This document shows, one piece after another, positions 7,784 to 16,052 of a DNA stretch of 35,602 bases (position 1 is the first letter of the stretch; every line of letters begins with the position of its first letter). Below the pieces are notes generated by a model. It was not told the DNA's origin, made no database searches, and saw only the letters and a program-made list of their open reading frames with translations. Source of the stretch: Kosmotogaceae bacterium (GTDB taxonomy: Bacteria; Thermotogota; Thermotogae; Petrotogales; Kosmotogaceae); assembly GCA_016933635.1 (NCBI GenBank), contig JAFGAP010000201.1:1-35602 (forward strand). The letters are read 5' to 3'. The position numbers were made by a program, and so were the translations under genes.

Positions 7784-8725
7784 CTATAGCAGTGTGGCTA
7801 TCATTACTGCTTTGATTGTGTGTTTTCTGTTCTCTGCCTCTTCGAAGACTCTTGAGGCAGGGCTTTCGAAGACATCTTCTGTTACTTCATTCCCTTTTAC
7901 AGCGGGTAGACAGTGAAGGAATATAGTCTCTGCCTTTCCCGTCTTTTTCATCATCTCAGCATTTACCTGATAGGGTTTCAGCAGGGCAATTCTTTCTTGA
8001 AGCTTTGCCTCTTCACCCATCGATGCCCAGACGTCTGTATAGACTGCGTCGGCGTCCTTTAGTGCAGAGTCGATATCTTCAGTTACCTTGACCGTTGCTC
8101 CGGATTGTTTTGCAATCTCCCTGCACTTGCTGACGATAACCGGATCAGTATGAAGTCTCTCCGGACCGCAGGCTACGAAGTGTAGGCCCATCTTTGCGGA
8201 TCCTATCATGAGGGAGTTGGCCATGTTGTTTCTTGAATCGCCAACGAAGACAAGTTTTCGTCCCTTCAGACTGCCTAGGCTTTCTTCGATAGTCATGAAA
8301 TCAGCCAGAATTTGGGTCGGGTGGTATAGATCGGTAAGGCCATTATAGACAGGAACGCCAGACCACTGCGCAAGAACCTCTACAGTCTCTTGCTTGAAGC
8401 CCCTGAATGCTATCGCGTCGAACATTCTACCTAGAACTCTTGCCGTGTCTTTCAAATCCTCTTTAACTCCAAGATGAATATCGTCCTTTGAAAGAAAGAC
8501 CGCATGGCCGCCCTCTTCTCCGAAGGAAGTTTCAAAAGCCGTTCTTGTCCTTGTTGAACGCTTCTCGAAAACAATGGCCAGTGTTTTGCCTGCAAACCTA
8601 CTTGTTGGTGTACCGGCCCTCTTTTCGACTTTCACCTGTCTTGCAATATCCAGTAGATAGCGGATCTCGTCCGTCGTGAAATCAAGTAGTGTCAAAAAGC
8701 TCTTTCCTTTTAGGTTTACGCCCAT
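7784..8725 (-). CDS. argF: Ornithine carbamoyltransferase
   Basis: A 313-residue enzyme that interconverts ornithine plus carbamoyl phosphate and citrulline plus phosphate. The carbamoyl-phosphate site STRTR is at residues 57-61 (EKRSTRTRTAFE), HPTQ at 135-138, the ornithine-binding DVWASMGEE near 231-239, and the catalytic HCLPA at 271-275. ATG 8725 follows GGAGGG. Because arcC follows directly, the enzyme may work in the catabolic direction (and could be called arcB), but anabolic use is equally compatible with the sequence. A good sigma-70-type promoter and an inverted repeat lie upstream. Confidence 0.96.
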   Translation of the reverse strand: MGVNLKGKSFLTLLDFTTDEIRYLLDIARQVKVEKRAGTPTSRFAGKTLAIVFEKRSTRTRTAFETSFGEEGGHAVFLSKDDIHLGVKEDLKDTARVLGRMFDAIAFRGFKQETVEVLAQWSGVPVYNGLTDLYHPTQILADFMTIEESLGSLKGRKLVFVGDSRNNMANSLMIGSAKMGLHFVACGPERLHTDPVIVSKCREIAKQSGATVKVTEDIDSALKDADAVYTDVWASMGEEAKLQERIALLKPYQVNAEMMKKTGKAETIFLHCLPAVKGNEVTEDVFESPASRVFEEAENRKHTIKAVMIATLL

Positions 8726-8757
8726 CTTAACCCTCCTTGTTTTAGTTATCTCTAATA

Positions 8758-8786
8758 TAATACATATATAAGACTATGCTTTCAAT
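8758..8786 (-). promoter_or_regulatory. Promoter of argF-arcC
   Basis: On the minus strand TTGAAA (8781-8786) is followed after exactly 17 bases by TATTAT (8758-8763). The start point would be near 8751, giving a leader of about 26 bases with the GGAGGG site. Confidence 0.75.
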
Positions 8787-8788
8787 TG

Positions 8789-8821
8789 CGTTTATTCGTA
8801 CGAGGAAACGCAGAATAAACC
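8789..8821. repeat. Nested inverted repeats in the argF/argS divergent region
   Basis: GTTTATTC (8791-8798) is mirrored by GAATAAAC (8814-8821), a perfect 8-bp repeat with a 15-base spacer. Within it, GCGTTT (8789-8794) is also mirrored by AAACGC (8807-8812), and CGTACG at the centre is itself palindromic. The element sits directly upstream of the argF -35 box and between two divergent arginine-related genes, so it is a candidate regulator site. The AT-rich GAATAAA half-sites loosely resemble ArgR boxes. Confidence 0.5.
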
Positions 8822-8888
8822 ATATCACAACAATGCGGTGTTATGCTTTTGTATGCTAAGGTATGTTGGCCTAATTAGGAGGTGGACT

Positions 8889-10520
8889 GTGTTTAAGGAG
8901 AAGCTGGAGAGCTCAATAAAGAAAGTGTTGGAAGAATTCGAGATTTATGATGACAAAATCGATTTCAAAGTTGAGATACCTCCTGAGGGGTTTGGTGATC
9001 TCTCTACCAATGTCGCGTTCATTCTTTCGAGGATTTTGAAGAAAAACCCAAGAGAAATCGCAAATACAATTTGCGATAGGCTCAGCATGGAAGCCGACTA
9101 CAGCAGAGTAGAGGTTGCCGGACCGGGATTCATAAACGTAGATTTTTCCATTGCATATCTATCCTCTGTACTGGCCGAGATGATCAACGCCCCGGATTTC
9201 TGGAAGACTAAGGGGGATACGAAAATCCAATTTGAATTTGCAAGCGCCAACCCTACGGGACCCTTTACAGTTGGTCACGGTCGCCAGGCTGTATTCGGAG
9301 ACGTTCTGTGCCGAATCTTTTCCTCCAGAGGATACAGAGTTCATAGAGAGATGTACATAAATGACGCGGGAAGGCAGATTGGGCTTTTGGGCCGTTCTTT
9401 GTGGGTTAGATACAATCAATACCTGGGGGTTGAAGAGGTGCTGCCCGAGGACGGTTATCAGGGTGAGTATTTGATCGATATTGCCAGGGGACTTGCCGGA
9501 GAGATCGGGGAGCGTTTCAAAGGGATATGGAACTCAGAGATCGAAGCTTTTTTCAAGAAATATGCTCTCGACACGATGCTAGAAGATATCATGGGGACAC
9601 TCAAGAGACTGAGAGTGGAGTTTGACAACGTCTTCTTTGAAAGCTCTCTGATAGACGATGGAACTGTTGATTCCGTCATTGGCATGCTTGACAGAAAAGA
9701 ATTGATATATGAATCGGAAGGAGCAAGGTGGCTTAAAGTATCAAGCTTTGTGGAGGATGATGATAAGGTTCTCGTAAGATCGAACGGAAGCAATACTTAC
9801 TTCATGACCGATATTGCCTATCACTACAACAAGCACGGTCGGGGCTTCAGAAAGGTATTTGATATCTGGGGTGCAGATCACATGGGCCATATTCCAAGGA
9901 TGAATGCTGCTATGAAGGCCCTCGAAATTGAAGATGGATTCCTGAATGTAATTGTCCATCAATACGTCAATCTCAAAAGAGAGGGCGAAGTGGTGAAGAT
10001 GTCCACAAGAAGAGGGGAATTCACAACCCTGGATGAACTGGTTGAAGCCGTGGGAGTGGATTCTACGAGATATTTCTTCGCGATGTTCGATCCTGACACT
10101 CACATGCTTTTTGATATAGATCTGGCAAGGCAGAGGTCGAATGACAATCCTGTTTTTTACGTCCAGTATGCCAACGCAAGAATAAGTAACGTTTTCAGAA
10201 CTGCTAAGGAGAAGAACGTGGAAACATCAAGGGATTCGCTTGAGCTTCTTGATTCTCAGGAAGACAGGAGGATCATAAAACTTCTAACGATCTTTCCTGA
10301 GATTTTAGACTCAGTAGTCACAGATTACAGGACAAATCGTCTGACGTCTTATCTGGAAGATCTGTCCAGGGCATTTCACGGTTACTACAACAAAAATATC
10401 ATTGTTGATCCGGAGAACCCGGCGCTCTCAGGTGCAAGGTTAGCATTGTGCGACGCGATTCAGAACATCTTGAAGAACGGATTGGAGCTTCTAGGCGTTG
10501 AGGCTCCCGATAGTATGTAA
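8889..10520 (+). CDS. argS: Arginyl-tRNA synthetase
   Basis: A 543-residue class I synthetase that charges tRNA-Arg. The N-terminal Add-1 domain occupies about the first 100 residues. The HIGH-type signature appears in ANPTGPFTVGHGRQ (VGHG at 128-131) and the KMSKS-type loop as VVKMSTRRGEF near residue 370. The C-terminal anticodon-binding DALR domain carries NPVFYVQYANARI. GTG 8889 is chosen because TTAGGAGGTGG precedes it by about six bases; an upstream ATG at 8838 lacks a ribosome binding site and adds residues not found in the family. It overlaps the following methyltransferase start by one base. Confidence 0.95.
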   Translation: MFKEKLESSIKKVLEEFEIYDDKIDFKVEIPPEGFGDLSTNVAFILSRILKKNPREIANTICDRLSMEADYSRVEVAGPGFINVDFSIAYLSSVLAEMINAPDFWKTKGDTKIQFEFASANPTGPFTVGHGRQAVFGDVLCRIFSSRGYRVHREMYINDAGRQIGLLGRSLWVRYNQYLGVEEVLPEDGYQGEYLIDIARGLAGEIGERFKGIWNSEIEAFFKKYALDTMLEDIMGTLKRLRVEFDNVFFESSLIDDGTVDSVIGMLDRKELIYESEGARWLKVSSFVEDDDKVLVRSNGSNTYFMTDIAYHYNKHGRGFRKVFDIWGADHMGHIPRMNAAMKALEIEDGFLNVIVHQYVNLKREGEVVKMSTRRGEFTTLDELVEAVGVDSTRYFFAMFDPDTHMLFDIDLARQRSNDNPVFYVQYANARISNVFRTAKEKNVETSRDSLELLDSQEDRRIIKLLTIFPEILDSVVTDYRTNRLTSYLEDLSRAFHGYYNKNIIVDPENPALSGARLALCDAIQNILKNGLELLGVEAPDSM

Positions 10521-11839
10521 TGGAGGAACTTAGGATTGAGAAGTTAATCGCAGGAGGTTTCTCTCTCGCCAGAACAGATGACGGGAAAGTAGCTTTGCTC
10601 GATGCGGGTTATCCGGGCGAAGTTGTTTTGGCAAGCAAGAAAAAGGGTAGAAGCGACTTTCGTACGATGAAGGTTGAGAGAGTGCTCATCCCTTCAAATA
10701 GTCGAAGAGAGAGGCTTTGCAGGAACTTTCCTGCATGCGGCGGTTGTGACTGGCAGACACTCGACTATTCAGAACAGCTTTTCTGGAAGAGAGAAGTCAT
10801 TAGAGAGCAGTTCAGAAGAGTGGGAAAGATTGAACTGGAAGACTTTGAGATCGTTCCTTCGCCGAGAGAGACGAATTACAGACTGAAGATGGAGTTTGTC
10901 TGCTACAGGGGGAAGGATGGACTTTCTCTCGGCCTTTATAGAAGGAATAGCAACTCCCCCATCAGTTGCCAAGGTTGTGTGTTGGGTCTGAAAGGCTTTG
11001 AAAAAGCCAGATCGGTTCTTGAAGAGATACTGAGGAAAACTGCAATAGTTGCATACAGCAGGGTTACGGGAAAAGGTGAACTAAAGCATGTAATACTGAG
11101 AGGCAATGGAAGAGAAATCATGGCAATACTTGTCACAAAAGGAGAACGTCTTCCCGATGAAAACCGTATTCTCTTGGAGGTTAAGAAGAAGCTTCCCGAT
11201 ATCTCAACGCTCGTCCATCTCATGAATGCGAACGACAGAGTGGTTATGAGAGGCGTTTCGAGAACGCTTTTCGGGGAAGGGATAATCGACCAGGAACTTT
11301 CCGGAAGGAGGTTTGAGATTCCACCAGTAGCCTTCTTTCAAAACAATCTCGAAGTTACGGAGTCGATTGTCAGTCACATATTGAATGAGATGAAGGATTC
11401 AAATAGCGACTCTCTTCTAGATCTTTACAGTGGCATAGGAACATTCTCAATCACTGTTGGAAAGAAGATGGGAAGTGTCACTTCGGTAGAATCGAATCCC
11501 GTGTCTATTAAGGCACTCAAGGCAAACTCTAATCTTAACGAAATGTTTGGCACTGAAATTGTGTCGAGCGATGTTCTTGAATTTCTCAAGTCTGATGTGC
11601 GTCGGTACTCTATTGTAATTCTCGATCCGCCAAGATCTGGAGTCGGTTCTGAAATTGGGCTTCTCTATAAGTTTGGCGCTTCCATGGTGTTTTATGTGTC
11701 CTGTGATCCCACTACACTGGCGAGAGATACCGCGAAGCTCAGAGAGTCAGGGTATGAAATCTCTTCGGTAAAGGCTTTCGATATGTTTCCTCAGACATGG
11801 CATGTGGAAACAGTTGTGTGTCTTGTCAAGAAACGATGA
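10520..11839 (+). CDS. Class I 23S rRNA (uracil-C5) methyltransferase, RlmD/RumA type
   Basis: A 439-residue SAM-dependent RNA methyltransferase. An N-terminal TRAM-like segment (residues 1-60) is followed by a 4Fe-4S cysteine set: C67, C73, C76 (RLCRNFPACGGC) with a fourth in SCQGC (150/153). The C-terminal Rossmann domain has DLYSGIGTFS (SAM loop), ILDPPRSGVG and the catalytic-cysteine motif YVSCDPTTLARD near residue 394. These features identify the TrmA/RumA family. Which uracil is modified (U1939, U747 or both, as in RlmCD) cannot be told here. The start overlaps the argS stop in TAATG, so the two are translationally coupled. Confidence 0.9.
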   Translation: MEELRIEKLIAGGFSLARTDDGKVALLDAGYPGEVVLASKKKGRSDFRTMKVERVLIPSNSRRERLCRNFPACGGCDWQTLDYSEQLFWKREVIREQFRRVGKIELEDFEIVPSPRETNYRLKMEFVCYRGKDGLSLGLYRRNSNSPISCQGCVLGLKGFEKARSVLEEILRKTAIVAYSRVTGKGELKHVILRGNGREIMAILVTKGERLPDENRILLEVKKKLPDISTLVHLMNANDRVVMRGVSRTLFGEGIIDQELSGRRFEIPPVAFFQNNLEVTESIVSHILNEMKDSNSDSLLDLYSGIGTFSITVGKKMGSVTSVESNPVSIKALKANSNLNEMFGTEIVSSDVLEFLKSDVRRYSIVILDPPRSGVGSEIGLLYKFGASMVFYVSCDPTTLARDTAKLRESGYEISSVKAFDMFPQTWHVETVVCLVKKR

Positions 11840-12106
11840 ACTTGACTGAGTGGAGTTTGCGTCCATTTGTATTAGGAATTGTCATTTCCGACACCAAGGA
11901 ATTTGAGAGTCAAGAAAAGAAGCGGTAGGTAACCTGTTAGGATTTTTTGGACGGCCGAAATTCTACTAAAGTAGTTTTAAGAGCCATTAGTACAGATAAG
12001 CATGGGTGTCTGCAACTACTCCAAATACTCACCTATTCTGATACAATTCCAGATTAGATGGCCTATAATTAGCTGAGAGGATTCCTTGCTTGAAAGGAGA
12101 TATGCA
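11840..12106. other. Intergenic stretch without a gene
   Basis: No supported open reading frame is visible in these 267 bases. There is a T6 run after a very weak hairpin near 11925-11955, and a small CTAC/GTAG hairpin with TTTT near 11965-11980; neither is a convincing terminator. A TATAAT at 12064-12069 is the likely -10 box of the next gene, but no good -35 box is seen at the right distance. Confidence 0.5.
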
Positions 12107-13186
12107 ATGGCTAGAAGAAGTAGCGGCGGGTCGTCATCCAGTAACAGAAGCAGTGGTGGAAGAAGCGGGGGATCGTTCAGCAGCAGTCGAAGCAGCCGAT
12201 CCTCGAGCAGTAGCTCCAGCAGCTCCAGGGGAAGCACTTCGAGCAGACCGGGGAGCTCATTCCCTTCGGGTATATTTGGTGGTTCTTCCCGCAAAAAGGT
12301 TGTCACGTCACCCTTCAGAATTCCCGTTGGAGGTTTCAAGAGACCGACTGTGGGGGGATCGGGAGTGAACACTGCCGGATGTGCAGGATGCAGCGGCTGC
12401 AGTCTCTTTGCCTTTGGTGTAATCGTCATCGCAATAATACTGATTGTGCTTGTTGCCTCGGGTACCTTCTCCTCTTGTGGAATTAATCCCGGAAGTGTCG
12501 AGATCACGAAATCGACGATTGCGAGAGAACCGCTGCCAAAAGGATCGGTCAACGAAACCGGATATTATACGGATGAGCTCGGGTGGATCAACAAAGATTC
12601 TGTTCTTATCAACGGCATGAAACACTTTTACCAGGAGACAGGTGTTCAGCCTTATCTATATATAACAGATACGGTGAACGGGTCTCACTCACCCACTGCC
12701 GATGACCTTGCAGATTTCGCTAGTGGACTTTACGACAAACTTTTCACAGACGAAGCCCACTGCCTCGTAGTCTTTTTCGAATACGGCGACGGTTATATGG
12801 ATAGATATGTATGCGGTAATCAGGCGAAGACAGTTATAGACGACGAGGCCGCCGATATCCTTCTCGATTACATAGACAAGTACTACTACTATGACAACTT
12901 AGCCGATGAAGAGTTTTTCGCCAAGGCATTCAGCGATGCGGCATACAGGATCATGACGGTTACCAGATCTCCATGGATTCCAGTATTCATTGTAATAGGA
13001 ATCATAGCAGTGATTGCGCTTCTGCTATTCTGGTGGAGCAATGTGAAGAGACAGAAGAATATCGAGGCGAAGCAGACTCAAGAAATCTTGAACACGCCAC
13101 TGGAAAAGTTTGGAGATCAGGAAGTTGAAGAATTAACCAAGAAATATGAGAATAAAGATGAAGGAAGTCAGTCAAAAGAAAGCTGA
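12107..13186 (+). CDS. Serine-rich membrane protein with TPM-like domain
   Basis: A 359-residue protein of unusual composition. Residues 1-60 are almost only Ser, Gly and Arg. Residues 61-90 are basic and Gly/Pro-rich. A Cys cluster (CAGCSGC, C92, C95, C98) then leads into a first membrane helix (about 100-118). A domain of about 155-285 (YYTDELGWINKDSVLING, then TGVQPYLYITDTVNG, then CLVVFFEYGDGYMDRYVCG) fits the TPM/Psb32/MOLO-1 fold by pattern. A second membrane helix (291-310) and a charged tail follow. ATG 12107 is set by AAAGGAG seven bases before. It precedes pspA by 43 bases, so a joint role in membrane maintenance is inferred. The TPM assignment is from pattern, not from a search. 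Confidence 0.75.
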   Translation: MARRSSGGSSSSNRSSGGRSGGSFSSSRSSRSSSSSSSSSRGSTSSRPGSSFPSGIFGGSSRKKVVTSPFRIPVGGFKRPTVGGSGVNTAGCAGCSGCSLFAFGVIVIAIILIVLVASGTFSSCGINPGSVEITKSTIAREPLPKGSVNETGYYTDELGWINKDSVLINGMKHFYQETGVQPYLYITDTVNGSHSPTADDLADFASGLYDKLFTDEAHCLVVFFEYGDGYMDRYVCGNQAKTVIDDEAADILLDYIDKYYYYDNLADEEFFAKAFSDAAYRIMTVTRSPWIPVFIVIGIIAVIALLLFWWSNVKRQKNIEAKQTQEILNTPLEKFGDQEVEELTKKYENKDEGSQSKES

Positions 13187-13229
13187 AACTATCACACAGG
13201 CCTGAAGGGCTTGGTTCTGGGAGGAAAAG

Positions 13230-13907
13230 ATGGGTATTCTTGACAGGTTCAATGACATTATCAAGTCAAACGTAAATGCTTTGCTCGACAAGATGGAAGA
13301 TCCTTCGAAGATGATCGATCAGCATCTTCGTGAGCTTACCGAGGACCTCGCCGAAGTGAAGCGAGGAACTGCAGGTGTAATTGCCGAGGAAACGAGAACA
13401 AAGAGACTGGTCGATGAAAACGCGGCAGAGGTGGCAAAATACGCAGACTTCGCAAAGAGGGCCTTGCTTTCCAAGAATGATGGAGATGCCAAGGTCTTTA
13501 TCGCAAAGAAGCAGGAGCTCGAGAACGTGGGCGCAGGTCTAATGACGGCTTATGCAGCAGCCCATGAAAATTCTGTTAAGATGCGCCAAATGCACGACAA
13601 GTTAGTTTCGGACATCGAGTCTCTCAAGAACAAACGCGCAATGATCAAAGCTAAGGTGGCCGTCGCGAAGACTCAGAAGAAGATGAATGAGGTCAGTTCT
13701 TCGGCCGGTAAGACGCAGGGCGCAATGGATGCTGTCGGGAGACTTGAAGAAAAGGCACAGAAGATGCTCGATGAAGCTAATGCCATGGCCGAACTCAATA
13801 CTGAACCGATTGACAAGGCGAAGGCTCTCGAAGAGAAGTATGCGGCGAAGAGCTCCTTTGCAGTCGATGAAGAGCTTGAACAGATGAAGAAGGAGCTAGG
13901 GATTTAG
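13230..13907 (+). CDS. pspA: PspA/IM30 family protein
   Basis: A 225-residue, almost entirely helical protein rich in Lys, Glu and Ala, with a long coiled coil through most of its length. The N-terminus (MGILDRFNDIIKSNVNALLD, then EDPSKMIDQHLREL) is the characteristic amphipathic membrane-binding start of PspA, IM30/Vipp1 and LiaH. Members assemble into ESCRT-III-like rods or rings on the inner face of the cytoplasmic membrane and protect it when the proton gradient is threatened. The ribosome binding site is GGGAGG. It lies behind the serine-rich TPM-like gene, and both probably end at the structured terminator near 14023-14085. No PspF-type regulator is seen nearby. Confidence 0.92.
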   Translation: MGILDRFNDIIKSNVNALLDKMEDPSKMIDQHLRELTEDLAEVKRGTAGVIAEETRTKRLVDENAAEVAKYADFAKRALLSKNDGDAKVFIAKKQELENVGAGLMTAYAAAHENSVKMRQMHDKLVSDIESLKNKRAMIKAKVAVAKTQKKMNEVSSSAGKTQGAMDAVGRLEEKAQKMLDEANAMAELNTEPIDKAKALEEKYAAKSSFAVDEELEQMKKELGI

Positions 13908-14022
13908 GGATTTTTTGGAGTGTTCTGTCTCTTCTTTCTTGAGAGGAACAGTATCTCAAAGAAGATTCTATTCGAAGCCAGTTCATAGAATTCGGAGAGA
14001 TTATCGGATTAACTGTAAGTAG

Positions 14023-14085
14023 GGCCGAAGATTGATGCAGTGTATTTGCACTGATCGAAGTTACTTTCTTCGGCCTTTCTTTTTT
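14023..14085 (+). terminator. Branched terminator-like structure after pspA
   Basis: An outer stem GGCCGAAG (14023-14030) with CTTCGGCC (14068-14075) is followed by TTTCTTTTTT. Its long loop holds an inner hairpin (CAGTG-TATTTG-CACTG, with GAT/ATC below it). This fits a terminator for the TPM-pspA transcript, although the large loop is unusual. It could also act on a transcript entering the Fpg-like gene at 14199. Confidence 0.65.
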
Positions 14086-14198
14086 GCATCAGGATGTCTC
14101 TCAGAAGTAATTTGGTGGACTACACAGAGACGGTGACACTTGCTAATCTAACAGGCTCTTCTGCGATACTTGGCAGTAGTTCTCTTTGGAGGTTAAGC

Positions 14199-15026
14199 AT
14201 GATCGAGATACCGGAGGCATTTGTTATTGCAAATCAGATCGATGAAACTCTTGCGAGCAAGAAGGTAGAGAAGGTTGAAGTACCGGCAAAGCCTAACAAG
14301 TATTCCTTCTATTTTGGCAACCCTTCTGAATACTGGCGTCTGCTGAATGGTGCGGTTTTTTCTTCTGCAAGAGCACTGGGTGGAATGGTAGAGATTTCCT
14401 TTGAAAGCAGACGATTAGTTTTGTCTGACGGGGCTGTAATTACCTTTCACGACAAAGACGGAACGCCGGAATCGAAATCACAGCTGACAATTACATTCGG
14501 TGACGGAACATCCCTTACTGTCAGAATCCAGCTTTATGGTGGTATTTGGTGCTTCAATGAAGGAGAGTTCAACAACAAGTACTATCTTGCGGCTCAGGAA
14601 AAGCCTTCACCGCTTGTTGATCAGTTCAATGAGGCTTACTTTCTTCGTATACTAGACTTTGCGGGAGCAGGTAAACACAGCTTGAAGTCTTTTCTTGCAA
14701 CTGAACAGCGTATTCCCGGTTTGGGAAATGGAACACTTCAGGATATTGCATGGACATCGGGTCTTCACCCGAAAATCAAGATTGAGAGCCTTTCCGATGA
14801 GGAGAGAGGGAGATTGTTCTCTTCAATAAGGAGCGTTATGAAGAAAATGGCTATGCGTGGAGGCAGAGATTCTGAGAAGGACTTCTTTGGGAATCGCGGA
14901 GGATATACGACTATAATGGGAAAAGGGACCTACGGGAAACCTTGCCCGAGATGCGGAGCACTTATTGAAAGGCAAGACTATCTAGGAGGAAAGATCTACT
15001 TCTGTTCGGGATGCCAGAAGAAGTGA
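14199..15026 (+). CDS. Fpg/Nei-family DNA glycosylase-like protein lacking the N-terminal proline
   Basis: A 275-residue protein that begins MIEIPEAFVIANQ. Fpg and Nei begin MPELPEV, where the proline exposed after Met removal is the catalytic nucleophile; here that position is Ile, while the following Glu and the later Pro-Glu are kept. The helix-two-turn-helix (QRIPGLGNGTLQDIAWTSGL) and a C-terminal zinc finger (CPRCG ... YFCSGCQ) are intact. The finger's usual GGR is GGK. ATG 14199 has TGGAGG upstream; a longer frame from 14094 has no ribosome binding site and breaks the family N-terminus. It probably binds DNA and may recognise damage, but glycosylase/lyase activity by the standard mechanism is doubtful. 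Confidence 0.85.
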   Translation: MIEIPEAFVIANQIDETLASKKVEKVEVPAKPNKYSFYFGNPSEYWRLLNGAVFSSARALGGMVEISFESRRLVLSDGAVITFHDKDGTPESKSQLTITFGDGTSLTVRIQLYGGIWCFNEGEFNNKYYLAAQEKPSPLVDQFNEAYFLRILDFAGAGKHSLKSFLATEQRIPGLGNGTLQDIAWTSGLHPKIKIESLSDEERGRLFSSIRSVMKKMAMRGGRDSEKDFFGNRGGYTTIMGKGTYGKPCPRCGALIERQDYLGGKIYFCSGCQKK

Positions 15027-15155
15027 CCGACTTCTATGCTTGGGCAGATCGTCTGATTGTTTACTGATTTCTACGATAGCTTTCTCCTTCACTTCCGTAT
15101 AGGTTATACTTTCCTTGAGTTAAGAAGTCGAAATCAGCATCAAGGAGGGTTTTTG

Positions 15156-16052
15156 TTGAAAGATTTTGCTGAACTTGTTTCACTTTCCAAGGTAGGAGGT
15201 ACTAGAAGAGTTGTTCTTATAGGATCGGAAGACAGAGAGGGGATTAAGGCTCTCAAAAACGCATTTGACGAAGGGATCGCAACGCCTGTCTTTGTTGGCA
15301 AAGAAGCGGAGACTCTTGAAATCCTTAAAGAAGAAGGGCTTGAAGGAGAATTGATTCCCGCATCCTGCCCCGAAGAAGCTTGCGAGAAGGGGATAAAGTT
15401 TGTTAGTTCAGGCAAAGCCGATGTTGTAATGAAGGGACTGGTGAAGACATCGATTCTCCTGAAAGCAGTCTTGAACAAAGAATGGGGCTTAAGATCTGGG
15501 AAGGTTTTGAGCCACATCGTGGCCATGGATGTTCCAGGAGTCGATAGGATTGTTTTTGTAACCGATGGAGGGATGGTAATCCGCCCGGATTTACAGACAA
15601 AAGTGTCGATAATCGAGAACGCCGTCACTTTTTTGAAGTCGATAGGTTACGAAAAACCGAAAGTCGCGCTTATTGCTGCTGTTGAGGTTGTGAACGAAGA
15701 TATGCAGGAGACTCTCGATGCGGCAATTATCTCTAAGATGGCCCAGAGGGGGCAGATCGGAGATTGTGTAGTCGACGGTCCTCTTGGTATGGACAATGCA
15801 CTTTCACCAGCAGCGGCAAGAATCAAGAAGATTTCCGGGCCGGTAGCAGGGCAGGCCGATCTTCTTGTCGTACCGGACATAGCAAGCGGTAATTTCTTGG
15901 GCAAGTCGGCGGTCTATCTTGCCGGTGGAACGATTGCCGGTCTTGTTTTGGGTGCAGCTGCCCCAATCGTTATTGTTTCCAGAGCCGATTCGGCTGCTTC
16001 AAAACTGGCATCTATTGCCCTGGCCAGTTATTCTATCGGAAAGAGCACATGA
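15156..16052 (+). CDS. Phosphate acyltransferase (phosphate butyryl/acetyltransferase family)
   Basis: A 298-residue protein of the length of phosphate butyryltransferases. Members move an acyl group between CoA and phosphate, giving an acyl phosphate that a kinase can turn into ATP. Family features are KADVVMKGLVKTSILLKAVL near residue 90, then VLSHIVAMDVPG, FVTDGGMVIRPDL, DGPLGMDNALSPAAA and a final glycine-rich LAGGTIAGLVLGAAAPIVI. Whether acetyl-, butyryl- or branched-chain CoA is the substrate is not readable. The start is TTG 15156, with AAGGAGGG at 15142-15149; a second TTG three bases earlier is also possible. A TATACT box at 15106-15111 may be part of its promoter. It overlaps the ThiS-like gene by four bases (ATGA). 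Confidence 0.88.
   Translation: MKDFAELVSLSKVGGTRRVVLIGSEDREGIKALKNAFDEGIATPVFVGKEAETLEILKEEGLEGELIPASCPEEACEKGIKFVSSGKADVVMKGLVKTSILLKAVLNKEWGLRSGKVLSHIVAMDVPGVDRIVFVTDGGMVIRPDLQTKVSIIENAVTFLKSIGYEKPKVALIAAVEVVNEDMQETLDAAIISKMAQRGQIGDCVVDGPLGMDNALSPAAARIKKISGPVAGQADLLVVPDIASGNFLGKSAVYLAGGTIAGLVLGAAAPIVIVSRADSAASKLASIALASYSIGKST

Noticed and set aside
11921-11980. Possible terminator after the rRNA methyltransferase gene
   Set aside because: Stems of only three to five base pairs; the T6 run is not placed after a stable hairpin.
12134-12250. Tandem AGC/TCG-rich repeats that might be a simple DNA repeat
   Set aside because: Explained by the serine-rich coding tract; codons are mixed (AGC, AGT, TCG, TCC), so it is not a pure nucleotide repeat.
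12016-12552. Leucine/proline-rich open frame of 178 codons on the minus strand
   Set aside because: It is the antisense of the serine/glycine-rich tract (AGC/TCG repeats read backwards) and has no ribosome binding site; the sense frame has a good one.
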